The notes below the pieces were generated by a model that was not told the DNA's origin, made no database searches, and saw nothing but the letters and a program-made list of their open reading frames with translations. The position numbers and the translations under genes were made by a program. This document shows, piece after piece, positions 1 through 9,185 of a DNA stretch of 38,729 bases. This stretch comes from Dehalococcoidia bacterium (GTDB taxonomy: Bacteria; Chloroflexota; Dehalococcoidia; Lucifugimonadales; Lucifugimonadaceae). The stretch lies in NCBI GenBank assembly GCA_002723375.1, contig PBNX01000026.1:1-38729 (forward strand). Direction: 5' to 3'. The first letter of the stretch is position 1. The number at the start of each line of letters is the position of its first letter.

Positions 1-348
1 AATACATTCTTTAAAGTCCTCGAAGTTATCTCCGGCAGGCTTATCGTAAAAAACATTTTTGCCATTACTAAGAATTTTTTTTGTTTGATTTAATGATTCT
101 ATATTTGAGCCTTCTGATGCAATCGCAATAATTTCAGGTGCATAAATTTCTTCTTCATCATCTATAAAATTAACTTTATTCCATGGAAATATATTATTTT
201 GTTTAAGCTCATTTCTTTTGGAAATATCAGGCTCAAATATACCGTAAAATTTTACTTTTGGATTATTTACAATTGTAGATAAAACTGAAGCAGCGTGCCC
301 ATGTTTTGTGCCAATTTGTGCTACTCCGATCTTATTAAAAGAATGCAA
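1..348 (-). CDS. Gfo/Idh/MocA-family oxidoreductase, N-terminal part (runs off window start)
   Basis: Not in the ORF track. Reverse-strand translation from TTG (348-346) gives (M)HSFNKIGVAQIGTKHGHAASVLSTIVNNPKVKFYGIFEPDISKRNELKQNN...APEIIAIASEGSNIESLNQTKKILSNGKNVFYDKPAGDNFEDFKEC; Rossmann start plus the 'KPAG' motif typical of the family. Confidence 0.75.
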   Translation of the reverse strand, partial: MHSFNKIGVAQIGTKHGHAASVLSTIVNNPKVKFYGIFEPDISKRNELKQNNIFPWNKVNFIDDEEEIYAPEIIAIASEGSNIESLNQTKKILSNGKNVFYDKPAGDNFEDFKECI

Positions 349-1240
349 TTCCTAATACCCCCATGGAAACAAATATAGCAGATATGATTTTTACCACAAC
401 ATCGTTTCTTGAAAAAGACTCTGAAATATTTACTCTTAGAATTCCTAATATTGTATATATAGCAACTATAAATACAGGTCTTGTCCCAGAAATAGCAGCT
501 ACAAGTGAAACCGGACCATATACTAAAGAATATAATACAGTTAAGTAAGCAAAGGTTGCGAGGATAGTTTCTGCTGTAAATATATACTTACTCTTTTTCC
601 AATTCAAAACATACTTTACTAGGTATAGTAAATTTTCGCGTTTTGAGAATGGAATGGCTAAAGTTAAGCACACTCCTATTCCTCTGAATCCAAATGCCTC
701 TACTACAGGAATTATCTGAACAACTTCCTTATTTATAATTTGGGATAATCCGAATAATAAAGTTCCAACAATTAAAATAAAAAAGGATTTAATTGAAAAT
801 TTTATCGATTTTAAATTATCAATTTTAATATTTGCTATGACACTACCTGAAATTAATAGAAAAATACATATTAATTGATTAAAAGTTAATACTTCAATAG
901 ATAAAACAATCGCAATTAATAGCACCCATATTGGGTAAGCACTCCATATTGGCATAACTCTAGTTACATCATTATTTTTAAGTGACCAAAATAATATAAT
1001 TAGGCTTACACCCTGTATCATTCCGACAGTTAAAGCCAATAAAGTAGCAGAAGAAAAAAGATCAGTTACCCCAAAAGATATCAGCACAATAATTCCTACT
1101 ATGGCATTACTAAAACCAACATACATATTAAGAAATTTGGGTGATAAGTTCGTATGGTCTAAAACACCATACTTATCTATCACGCTGACTATTGCGAACA
1201 TAAAAGAACTAGCTAATGAAAATAAAATCCAAAATTCCAT
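335..1240 (-). CDS. EamA/DMT-family transporter (about 10 TM)
   Basis: 301 aa, highly hydrophobic, two-repeat DMT layout; 'MPIWSAYPIWVLLIAIVLSIE' and 'SLVYGPVSLVAAISGTRPVFIVAIYTIL' resemble EamA repeats. Confidence 0.75.
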   Translation of the reverse strand: MEFWILFSLASSFMFAIVSVIDKYGVLDHTNLSPKFLNMYVGFSNAIVGIIVLISFGVTDLFSSATLLALTVGMIQGVSLIILFWSLKNNDVTRVMPIWSAYPIWVLLIAIVLSIEVLTFNQLICIFLLISGSVIANIKIDNLKSIKFSIKSFFILIVGTLLFGLSQIINKEVVQIIPVVEAFGFRGIGVCLTLAIPFSKRENLLYLVKYVLNWKKSKYIFTAETILATFAYLTVLYSLVYGPVSLVAAISGTRPVFIVAIYTILGILRVNISESFSRNDVVVKIISAIFVSMGVLGIAFF

Positions 1241-1310
1241 TCGTTGATTTTATACTAAATTAGCTTTAATATCCGTTTAGGTTTTTATATTTAATTAGAA
1301 GGGAAAATGA

Positions 1311-2657
1311 ATGAATTCAGTTAACACTAACTCAAGTCCAAGTGATTTAAAAATAACAGATATGAGAATTGCTGTTGTTGGGGAAAATAATTGGAGATGG
1401 CCAATAATTAAATTATATACAAATCAAGGCTTGGTTGGTCTTGGAGAAGTCAGGGATGGTGCAAGTGCACGTTATGCATTAATGCTAAAGAGTAGATTAA
1501 TGGGTGAAAATCCTTGTGACGTAGAAAGATTATTTAGAAAAATAACACAATTTGGTGGTCATGGAAGATTAGGCGGAGGTGTGTGTGGAATAGAGATGGC
1601 ATTAATGGATTTGGCGGGCAAGGCGTACGGTGTTCCGGCATATATGTTGGCAGGAGGTAAATATAGAGATCAAATAAGAGTTTATTCAGATACACCTTCA
1701 AAGGAAGACCCAATTGAAATGGGTAATGCACTTAAAAAAAGAGTTGAAAGAGGGTTTACATACCTTAAAATGGACATAGGTGTTTGGATTGCAGAAAAAG
1801 TTAAAGGTGGGTTAATTTTTCCAAATGACTTTCAAGAAGAAAATATTGAAGAAGGCGCTACCGGAGGATCCTTAAAGAGCATGATGGTTGAGGCTCAGGA
1901 TACAATGCACCCATTTACAGGAATACAACTCACTGATACTGGTATAAAAGCTATATCTGAATATGTAAAAGCCGTAAGAGATATTGTTGGATATGAAACA
2001 CCAATTGCTACAGATCATTTTGGCCATATTGGATTGGAGAGTTGTATTAGGTTAGGAAGAGAATTAGATCAATATTCTCTTGCTTGGTACGAAGATATGA
2101 TACCTTGGCAATATACAAATCAATGGAAACAATTAAAAAATTCAGTTGCAACACCAGTATGCACTGGAGAAGATATATATTTACTAGAAGGTTTTAAGGA
2201 CTTAATTGATAATGAAGCGGTTTCCATAATACACCCAGATTTAGCAACCTCTGGAGGAATTCTTGAAACGAAAAGGATTGGTGATTACGCTCAACAAAGA
2301 GGTATACCAATGGCATTGCACCAAGCAGGATCCCCAGTAGTTGCTATGGCAAATGTTCATTGCGCTGCAGCAACAGAAGGTTTTATTGGGCTAGAAATGC
2401 ATTCTGTTGATAATCCTTGGTGGGATGATTTAGTAACAGGTGAAACCGATAAAATAATTAATAATGGTTTTGTTAAAGTTCCAGAGTCCCCTGGGCTTGG
2501 GATAGAACTTAATGAAGATGCAGTTAAAGAACATTTAAATACAAATCCAGATGGCTGGGGGGGATCATCTACTGAATTAGAAATTTACCCTACAGGTGCA
2601 TTTGAGCCCACAGACGAGTGGACTAACCTTGATTCTCATGATAGAACCTGGAGTTAA
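1311..2657 (+). CDS. Mandelate racemase/muconate lactonizing enzyme family (enolase superfamily) dehydratase
   Basis: 448 aa; N-terminal capping domain 'NQGLVGLGEVRDG', barrel motifs 'YLKMDIGV', 'IATDHFGHIG', 'YEDMIPW', 'VCTGEDIY', 'IIHPDLATSGGILETKRIGDYAQQRGIPMALHQAGSP'. Confidence 0.9.
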   Translation: MNSVNTNSSPSDLKITDMRIAVVGENNWRWPIIKLYTNQGLVGLGEVRDGASARYALMLKSRLMGENPCDVERLFRKITQFGGHGRLGGGVCGIEMALMDLAGKAYGVPAYMLAGGKYRDQIRVYSDTPSKEDPIEMGNALKKRVERGFTYLKMDIGVWIAEKVKGGLIFPNDFQEENIEEGATGGSLKSMMVEAQDTMHPFTGIQLTDTGIKAISEYVKAVRDIVGYETPIATDHFGHIGLESCIRLGRELDQYSLAWYEDMIPWQYTNQWKQLKNSVATPVCTGEDIYLLEGFKDLIDNEAVSIIHPDLATSGGILETKRIGDYAQQRGIPMALHQAGSPVVAMANVHCAAATEGFIGLEMHSVDNPWWDDLVTGETDKIINNGFVKVPESPGLGIELNEDAVKEHLNTNPDGWGGSSTELEIYPTGAFEPTDEWTNLDSHDRTWS

Positions 2658-2660
2658 AAA

Positions 2661-3524
2661 ATTTTAGATTTAAGCATAATTGAAATTATAAGTTTTATTT
2701 CACTTGGAGTTCTAGCAACTTCATACGGTGTTCTAGTTGGTGCGGGTGGCGGATTCATTATAGGCCCTTTGCTAATACTTATTTTTGGTTGGGAAAATAA
2801 AATAGCTGTAGGGACAAGTTTAGTTTGTGTTTCCGTAGCATCAATATCAGGAGCAATATCATACTTAAGATTAAAAATTGTAGATATTAGAAGTGCTATT
2901 TTGTTTAGCATTGCGGCTATGCCAGGTGCTATTCTTGCAGTAATAGGACTAGAAAAAGTAAATAGTGCGATTTTTAATTTACTCTTTTCAGTGATGCTAA
3001 TTTTAACTGGTTTTTATGTTTTCTTGAGTCCTTCAAATTCAGAAAAGAGTAGTAATGCTTTAGATGAAGAAACCAAAGTAAATAGTAAAAATAATATCTG
3101 GTGGAGAGTAAATAGAAACATTAATCCTAAAAATGGGGAATCTTATAAATACAATTTCATTGAGCCAATTGCGACAGCGGTAAATACTTTATTTGGCTTC
3201 ATATCTAGTTTTTTTGGGATTGGGGGAGGTCCTTTAAGAACCCCAACACTAGTGTACTTTTTTAATTTTCCTGTAAAAGTTGCTACAGCCACATCAGTTG
3301 CTACTATGTCTATATATACTATTTTTGGTTCTGCTACTCATTTTATTAACGGAAATGTTGATACTCAAGCGGTTTTACCTTTATGTGTTGGAGCCATAAT
3401 AGGATCTCAATTTGGAGTTATAATTTCTAAAAGATTAAAAGGTAGGCTGATGATGAAATTGCTTTCTTTTGCAATGATTGCAATCGCAATAAATATGGGA
3501 ATAAAAGGAATTCAAGGTTTATAA
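2661..3524 (+). CDS. TauE/SafE-family sulfite/anion exporter-like permease
   Basis: The ORF track starts at TTG 2769, but the same frame runs upstream to 2661 and encodes the family's first helix 'LDLSIIEIISFISLGVLATSYGVLVGAGGGFIIGPLLILIF'; second repeat 'NTLFGFISSFFGIGGGPLRTPTLVYF'. Proposed ATT start at 2661 with GGAG (2650-2653) 7 nt upstream. Confidence 0.8.
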   Translation: MLDLSIIEIISFISLGVLATSYGVLVGAGGGFIIGPLLILIFGWENKIAVGTSLVCVSVASISGAISYLRLKIVDIRSAILFSIAAMPGAILAVIGLEKVNSAIFNLLFSVMLILTGFYVFLSPSNSEKSSNALDEETKVNSKNNIWWRVNRNINPKNGESYKYNFIEPIATAVNTLFGFISSFFGIGGGPLRTPTLVYFFNFPVKVATATSVATMSIYTIFGSATHFINGNVDTQAVLPLCVGAIIGSQFGVIISKRLKGRLMMKLLSFAMIAIAINMGIKGIQGL

Positions 3525-3532
3525 GGAGAAAA

Positions 3533-6055
3533 ATGGAAAACAAATATAGATTACCAAAAACAATAATACCTAGTTATTACTCAATAACTATAGAACCAGA
3601 TTTAGAGAATGAAAAATTTTCTGGATCTGAGATTATTTCAATTGAAATAAAAGAAAAAATAAACACTATAAAATTAAACTCTATTGGACTTAAAATTGAT
3701 ACGGCTGAAATAATAAGTGATGAATTAAAATCAGAATCTATTACTGAAGACAAAGAGCACGAAACTTTATCTATTAATTTTAATAAATATTTTGAGCCTG
3801 GAGAATATAAACTAAAAATAAATTTCCACGGAAACCTTGATAATTCTTTACGAGGCTTCTATCTTTCCAGGTATAAAGATGAAAATGGAATAGATCATAA
3901 AATTGGAACTACACAATTTGAAAGTACTGACGCAAGAAGAGCTTTTCCTTGTTTTGATGAGCCTGAATTTAAAGCAATATTTGCAATAACATTAAAAGTT
4001 CCAAAAGGTCTATTTACTGTCTCTAATACAGGAATTAAGAGTATAAAAAATACAAATACTCATGATATATATGAATTTGAAGATTCTATAAAAATGTCCA
4101 CATATTTAGTCGCATTCGTAATTGGGCCCTTTGAGGCTACAGATGAAGTTATGGTAGATGGTGTTCCTTTGAGGATAGTGCACGCTATAGGAAAGTCTCA
4201 TTTAACTGATTTTGCTATTGAAACTGGAAAATTTGCACTTAAATATTTTACAGATTATTTTGGAAGACCTTATCCAGGCGATAAATTAGACATGATAGCA
4301 ATACCAGATTTTGCATCAGGCGCAATGGAAAATTTAGGTTGTATTACATATAGAGAAGCTTTGCTGCTAGTGAATAAAGATGAAGCAACTCAAGGTGAAT
4401 TGACTCGAATTGCTGATGTAGTTATGCATGAAATTGCTCATATGTGGTTTGGTGATCTGGTAACTATGAAATGGTGGAATGGAATATGGTTAAACGAAGC
4501 TTTTGCTACATTTATGGCAACAAAAGCAGTTGATAAATTTAATCCTAAGTGGGAAAGATGGGTTGAGTTTGGAATAGAAAAATCAGCAGCATTTGATGTT
4601 GACTCATTAAAATCAACAAGGCCAATTGAGTATGATGTGATTTCACCTGATGATGCAACTGCAATGTTTGATCTTTTAACATACGAAAAGGGTGGTGCAG
4701 TATTAAGAATGCTAGAGCAATATGTAGGCGAAGAGCATTTTAGAGATGGAATAAGAAGCTATCTAAATAAACATGAATTTTCTAATACTGAAACTGAAGA
4801 TTTATGGGATAGTATTGAAGAATTTTCTTCAATACCAGTAAGAGAAACTATGAATTCATGGATACTTCAGCCAGGATTTCCTAGGATATCAATTAAAAAT
4901 CAGAAAAATTCTATTAGTATTTCTCAATCAACATTTAGATACGATAATTCTAATGACAAAACTATATGGAAGGTTCCTGTAGAAATAAAATATAAATTAA
5001 AAGGAAAGGTTGGCTCAAAAAAAATTCTTCTAGAAGAAAAATCAAGTGAAATTAACATGGAGTCAGAAATTAAATTAATTTCAGGAAATTCAAATGCTAA
5101 TGGTTTTTATAGAAGTGAATATGAAACAATAAATGATTTCTCCAATGAAATAAATTTTTTAAACAAATCAGAAAAATTTTCATTAATTGACGACTTATGG
5201 GCAAGCTCAGTTTCTTGCAGAATTCCGATTAATATATTTTTAAATAATTCTCTTAACTTTAAAAAAGACACTGACCCAGAATTGCAATCCCTAATAGTTT
5301 CAAGGCTTTCTTCTTTAAAAAGGTATGCCGATAAAGATCTTAAGAAAAAATATATTTCTATAATTGAAAATTATGCTTTAAATCTTATTCAAGAAATAGG
5401 CGAAGATCCCAAAGAAGGAGAAGGTTTAAAAATTAAAGAATTAAGAGCAATACTATTTAGTACTCTCTCAATAACATGTGAAAATAATATATATATTGAA
5501 AAACTAAATGATATTTACAATCAGTACAATTTAAACAAAGGTTCTGCAGATCCAAATATTACAGCATCTGCAATTGCTTCTGTTGCATATTATGGAAATG
5601 AGAAAACTTATAGAGATTATTTTCAGAAATATACTGATGGAGAAACACCTCAAGAAAAAATGAGGTTTTTATATTCTTTAGCAGAATTTAGAGATACGAA
5701 ATTACTCGAAAAAACACTTGATGCCTCATTGTCTAAAGAAATAAAGAATCAAGATGCTCCATATTTGATAGCTTATGCACTAAGAGATTATAGGCATTGT
5801 GAAAAAACATGGAACTTTATTGAAAAAAACTGGAAAGATATAATTAAAAAATTTCCTGATAATACAATTCCAAGAATTTTTGGAGGAATTAAGATAATTT
5901 CAAACATTAAATTAGCAGATAAAATTAATTTATTTTTCAAAAATAATCCTATTCCTCAAGGTCAAAAAACTATTGATCAAAATCTAGAAAAAATGTATCA
6001 AAATATTAATTTTGTTAATTATCAAAAAGAAAAATTTAACGATTGGCTAAAATAA
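3533..6055 (+). CDS. M1-family zinc aminopeptidase (aminopeptidase N-like)
   Basis: 840 aa; 'GAMENLGCITYRE' and zinc motif 'HEIAHMWFGDLVTMKWWNGIWLNEAFATFM' (HEXXH-X18-E); AAGGAGAAAA SD just upstream. Confidence 0.95.
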   Translation: MENKYRLPKTIIPSYYSITIEPDLENEKFSGSEIISIEIKEKINTIKLNSIGLKIDTAEIISDELKSESITEDKEHETLSINFNKYFEPGEYKLKINFHGNLDNSLRGFYLSRYKDENGIDHKIGTTQFESTDARRAFPCFDEPEFKAIFAITLKVPKGLFTVSNTGIKSIKNTNTHDIYEFEDSIKMSTYLVAFVIGPFEATDEVMVDGVPLRIVHAIGKSHLTDFAIETGKFALKYFTDYFGRPYPGDKLDMIAIPDFASGAMENLGCITYREALLLVNKDEATQGELTRIADVVMHEIAHMWFGDLVTMKWWNGIWLNEAFATFMATKAVDKFNPKWERWVEFGIEKSAAFDVDSLKSTRPIEYDVISPDDATAMFDLLTYEKGGAVLRMLEQYVGEEHFRDGIRSYLNKHEFSNTETEDLWDSIEEFSSIPVRETMNSWILQPGFPRISIKNQKNSISISQSTFRYDNSNDKTIWKVPVEIKYKLKGKVGSKKILLEEKSSEINMESEIKLISGNSNANGFYRSEYETINDFSNEINFLNKSEKFSLIDDLWASSVSCRIPINIFLNNSLNFKKDTDPELQSLIVSRLSSLKRYADKDLKKKYISIIENYALNLIQEIGEDPKEGEGLKIKELRAILFSTLSITCENNIYIEKLNDIYNQYNLNKGSADPNITASAIASVAYYGNEKTYRDYFQKYTDGETPQEKMRFLYSLAEFRDTKLLEKTLDASLSKEIKNQDAPYLIAYALRDYRHCEKTWNFIEKNWKDIIKKFPDNTIPRIFGGIKIISNIKLADKINLFFKNNPIPQGQKTIDQNLEKMYQNINFVNYQKEKFNDWLK

Positions 6056-6067
6056 GGAGATAAAAAT

Positions 6068-6256
6068 ATGGATTCAAAAACTATATATAATTTCTGGATA
6101 AATTCTAAACCATTTAGAACGATCTGGATTATTCCTCTTATTATTACAGGGATAATCATACTTCTATTTGTTTTTTATGGAGACTCAAAAAAAATGCAAT
6201 GTGCATGGGAAGCTAGAGATAGATGGGAATGCACAGAGCCTATAGAAAATAAATAA
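6068..6256 (+). CDS. Small single-TM protein of unknown function with C-terminal Cys pair
   Basis: 62 aa; TM 'IIPLIITGIIILLFVFY' then 'MQCAWEARDRWECTEP'; AAGGAG SD upstream (6055-6060); fits the operon spacing. Confidence 0.6.
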   Translation: MDSKTIYNFWINSKPFRTIWIIPLIITGIIILLFVFYGDSKKMQCAWEARDRWECTEPIENK

Positions 6257-6258
6257 TT

Positions 6259-6861
6259 ATGATGCCTGAATACTGGAATAAGGCAACCAGAGAGTTAGCT
6301 TTAAAAGATCCAGTCTTGGAAAGAATAATAAATAAGAATCTTAGTGGAATGCTGACAAAGTCTCGTGACCCATTTTTAACAATATTGCATTCCATAATTG
6401 GCCAGCAGTTATCTATAAAAGCGGCAAATAGCATAGAGAAAAAATTAAAAGATTTATGTGAATTAAAACCTAGATCAATTTTAAAAGTAACTGATATTAG
6501 TCTTAGAGAATGCGGACTTTCAAATATGAAAGTGCAATATTTTAAAGATATATCTTTAAAAGTTATTAACGGAGAATTAAATTTCAATAAAATTAACAAT
6601 TTAAATGATAAAGAAATAATAGATAGGTTGACCAATATTAAGGGTGTGGGTTTATGGACAGCTCAAATGTACCTAATATTTCATCTAAATAGACCAAATA
6701 TATTGCCAGTTGGTGATGCGGGTTTAATTAACTCTATTAAGCTTTCTTATAATGTAAAAAATGTTAATTTTACAAAACTTAAAAAGATCTGGAGCCCTTG
6801 GTGCACAGTGGCTTCTTGGTATCTATGGAGAAATATAGATAACACTGATGTATCATATTAG
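6259..6861 (+). CDS. DNA-3-methyladenine glycosylase / AlkA-like HhH-GPD protein
   Basis: 200 aa; 'DPFLTILHSIIGQQLSIKAANSI' and HhH-GPD 'LTNIKGVGLWTAQMYLIFHLNRPNILPVGDAGLI' with catalytic-type Asp. Confidence 0.88.
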   Translation: MMPEYWNKATRELALKDPVLERIINKNLSGMLTKSRDPFLTILHSIIGQQLSIKAANSIEKKLKDLCELKPRSILKVTDISLRECGLSNMKVQYFKDISLKVINGELNFNKINNLNDKEIIDRLTNIKGVGLWTAQMYLIFHLNRPNILPVGDAGLINSIKLSYNVKNVNFTKLKKIWSPWCTVASWYLWRNIDNTDVSY

Positions 6862-6886
6862 TTATTACTAATTCAAAGAGGAAGAT

Positions 6887-8515
6887 ATGAACTTAAGTGA
6901 ACTTTTTATGAAAATCGCAAAAGAGATGAAAAATGACCATTTCTTTGGAATACCTGGGAGTGGGGTTCCATTAGATTTAATGGATAGTGGTAAAAATATC
7001 GACCTCCATTTTATTAATGTAGCTCATGAATCCACCGCCGCAATAGCTGCAGGAACATATGGATTAATTAAAGAATCTGCAGGTTTATGTTTAGGTGTAA
7101 AAGGTGTAGGTGCTGGCAACTTAGCTGGAGGAGCAGCTAATGCATATTTTGAAAGAATGCCAGTTGTTTGTGTATGTGAAACAACCCCAAATTATTCTTA
7201 TGAAAATGAAATGGTTCAGCACGCTGATCATAAAGGGCTAATGAAATCAGTAACAAAATCTATGCTTACTCTTTCAAAGGACAACCCTAGTCAATTAATT
7301 AGAGATGCATTCAATACTTCAATAGACGGAATGCCTGGGCCTGTTTTAATAGACTTTCCTTCAGATATGGGGCTTATAGAGGCCGAAGATACAAAATACA
7401 AACCAACAGAAAAAATAATTAAGTCCCCAGGCAGATATGATAGTGAAATTACAAATACTACTACTTTAATAAATAATTCTAAAAAACCAATGATACTAAT
7501 TGGTGATGGCGTAAGAAAAGATAAAGCAATGACTCAAGTAGTAAATTTTGCAGAAAAAATTGGAGCGGGTGTTTTATCTACAATGAAAGCAAGAGGAGTT
7601 TTTCCAGAGAATCATGAAAGATGGGTAGGTGTTTCAACAGCATATGGAGAAGGAAATAATAGTAGGCCCAACATACTAACATCTGGCTCAGATTTAATAA
7701 TTTTAATTGGAGCAGATCAAATGATGACCCATGTACCTTGGCCAAAAGGGGAAATTAATACAGTAGAGATAATATCAAGCCAAGAGTCAAAAACATTATC
7801 GAGTGACCCAAAGGAAATTTGCAAAGGGAATATAAGGGAAATAGTACAAATGTTAATGGACTCAAAAGAAAAAACTGGATGGAAAATAGATGAAATAAAT
7901 CAAATTTATAAAAATACAGATTCTAGGTTTTCAAGACCAGACAATGCAATTTTTGCCGTACAGGACATTATAGAAATATCAAAAGAAATTCTTCCAAAAG
8001 ATGGTTTGCTATTTACTGAGACCGGAGCCTTTATAGCTTTACTAGAAAATACCTGGAAGTTTGATGATCCTTTAAAATATTTTGGCACTTCTGGTGGCAG
8101 AACTATGGGCTTAATGATTCCTTCTTATATAGGTGGATCCTTGGCTACAAATAATGAAATACCCTTAATTGGAATAGGTGCAGATGGAAGTACGCTTATG
8201 AGATTAGGAGAATTTGAGACAATTAAAAGAAGTAATTTAAAATGGCCAATAATTATAATCAACGATGCTGCATTAGGAACAATGAAATACAGGCAAGGTT
8301 TTAGAGGCTATGATGATTATGGTTTAGACCTTGAAATGGTTGATTTTGCTGGTGTTGCAAAATCTTGCGGATTAAATGGGGAAACTGCCAATAATCCTGA
8401 AGACTTCAGAAAAGTATTAAGAACTTCTTTTAATAGTGAAGTTACAACTGTAATTGACGCAAGAATTGACGCAAGAATATATCAAGATAATTTTGGAGGA
8501 ACAATAGGGGACTGA
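6887..8515 (+). CDS. Thiamine pyrophosphate-dependent enzyme (acetolactate synthase / benzoylformate decarboxylase-like)
   Basis: 542 aa; N-terminal 'HFFGIPGSGVPLDLM...VAHESTAAIAAGTYG', TPP motif 'GIGADGSTLMRLGEFETIKRSNLKWPIIIINDAALGTMKYRQ'; SD AAAGAGG upstream. Confidence 0.88.
   Translation: MNLSELFMKIAKEMKNDHFFGIPGSGVPLDLMDSGKNIDLHFINVAHESTAAIAAGTYGLIKESAGLCLGVKGVGAGNLAGGAANAYFERMPVVCVCETTPNYSYENEMVQHADHKGLMKSVTKSMLTLSKDNPSQLIRDAFNTSIDGMPGPVLIDFPSDMGLIEAEDTKYKPTEKIIKSPGRYDSEITNTTTLINNSKKPMILIGDGVRKDKAMTQVVNFAEKIGAGVLSTMKARGVFPENHERWVGVSTAYGEGNNSRPNILTSGSDLIILIGADQMMTHVPWPKGEINTVEIISSQESKTLSSDPKEICKGNIREIVQMLMDSKEKTGWKIDEINQIYKNTDSRFSRPDNAIFAVQDIIEISKEILPKDGLLFTETGAFIALLENTWKFDDPLKYFGTSGGRTMGLMIPSYIGGSLATNNEIPLIGIGADGSTLMRLGEFETIKRSNLKWPIIIINDAALGTMKYRQGFRGYDDYGLDLEMVDFAGVAKSCGLNGETANNPEDFRKVLRTSFNSEVTTVIDARIDARIYQDNFGGTIGD
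8453..8476 (+). repeat. 12-bp tandem duplication (ATTGACGCAAGA x2) within the TPP enzyme 3' end
   Basis: Read directly: ...gtaATTGACGCAAGAATTGACGCAAGAatatat...; encodes IDARIDAR. Confidence 0.95.
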
Positions 8516-8676
8516 TGAGGGAGATAATTTCAGAAACTTTAGAAAACCTAAAAAAAATAAAATCAATAGATATTGATGAAAAAACTAATCTAGATAAAAG
8601 TATAAAAAATCTAGAATTTATTCTTTCTGAATATAAAAGATTAATAGAAGACTTTATCGATAAATCTTCAAGTTAA
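8515..8676 (+). CDS. Small uncharacterized protein (53 aa, charged, helical)
   Basis: Missing from the ORF track. ATGA overlap with the TPP gene stop (8513-8515); translation MREIISETLENLKKIKSIDIDEKTNLDKSIKNLEFILSEYKRLIEDFIDKSSS*; fills the gap up to the convergent apt gene. Confidence 0.55.
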   Translation: MREIISETLENLKKIKSIDIDEKTNLDKSIKNLEFILSEYKRLIEDFIDKSSS

Positions 8677-9185
8677 CTATATTCACAAACTGAATATATA
8701 GGGGAAGTAAATACTTTTTCCGGATTTAAGTATTGTAATTTCACCGCAACTATTATTCCAAGAACTGAATTACCACACATTTCTAATAAATCTAGAGAGG
8801 CTTTTGCTGTGCCCCCAGAAGCTATCAAATCATCTACGATCATAATTTTCTTGTTTTTAGGGACAGTAATTTTTCCAACTTCTATAGTATCTTGGCCATA
8901 TTCGAGTTCATATTCTTTAGAAACTACTGGAGGCGGTAATTTGCCTTTTTTTCTAAGTAAAATATTAGGGATATTTAATCTATCGGAAATAGCTGATCCA
9001 AATATAAATCCCCTCGAATCAATTGATGCAATATAATCAATATCATTAGAAATAAAATCTGACATAACATCAAGGGTAAACTTAAATGCTTTAACATCAG
9101 AAATTAAAGTTGTTATATCTTTAAATGACACTCCCTTTTCCGGATAGTCTTCAATCTCTCTGATAAATTTTTTAATATTCATCAA
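8673..9185 (-). CDS. apt: Adenine phosphoribosyltransferase
   Basis: 170 aa; 'IREIEDYPEKGVSFKDITTLISD' N-terminus, 'YIASIDSRGFIFGSAISDRL', PRPP loop 'IMIVDDLIASGGTAKASLDLLE'. Confidence 0.93.
   Translation of the reverse strand: MMNIKKFIREIEDYPEKGVSFKDITTLISDVKAFKFTLDVMSDFISNDIDYIASIDSRGFIFGSAISDRLNIPNILLRKKGKLPPPVVSKEYELEYGQDTIEVGKITVPKNKKIMIVDDLIASGGTAKASLDLLEMCGNSVLGIIVAVKLQYLNPEKVFTSPIYSVCEYS

Noticed and set aside
363-548. Plus-strand 61-aa ORF opposite the EamA gene
   Set aside because: Antisense to a well-supported membrane protein gene; low-complexity translation without family features.
1534-1731. Minus-strand 65-aa ORF inside the enolase-superfamily gene
   Set aside because: Antisense shadow ORF; no start context or recognisable motif.
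2654-2911. Minus-strand 85-aa ORF over the enolase/TauE junction
   Set aside because: Antisense to the TauE N-terminus, which encodes a conserved helix; Pro-rich shadow translation.
6240-6635. Minus-strand 131-aa ORF opposite the AlkA-like gene
   Set aside because: Overlaps a clear glycosylase in antisense; hydrophobic/Phe-rich sequence typical of AT-rich shadow frames.
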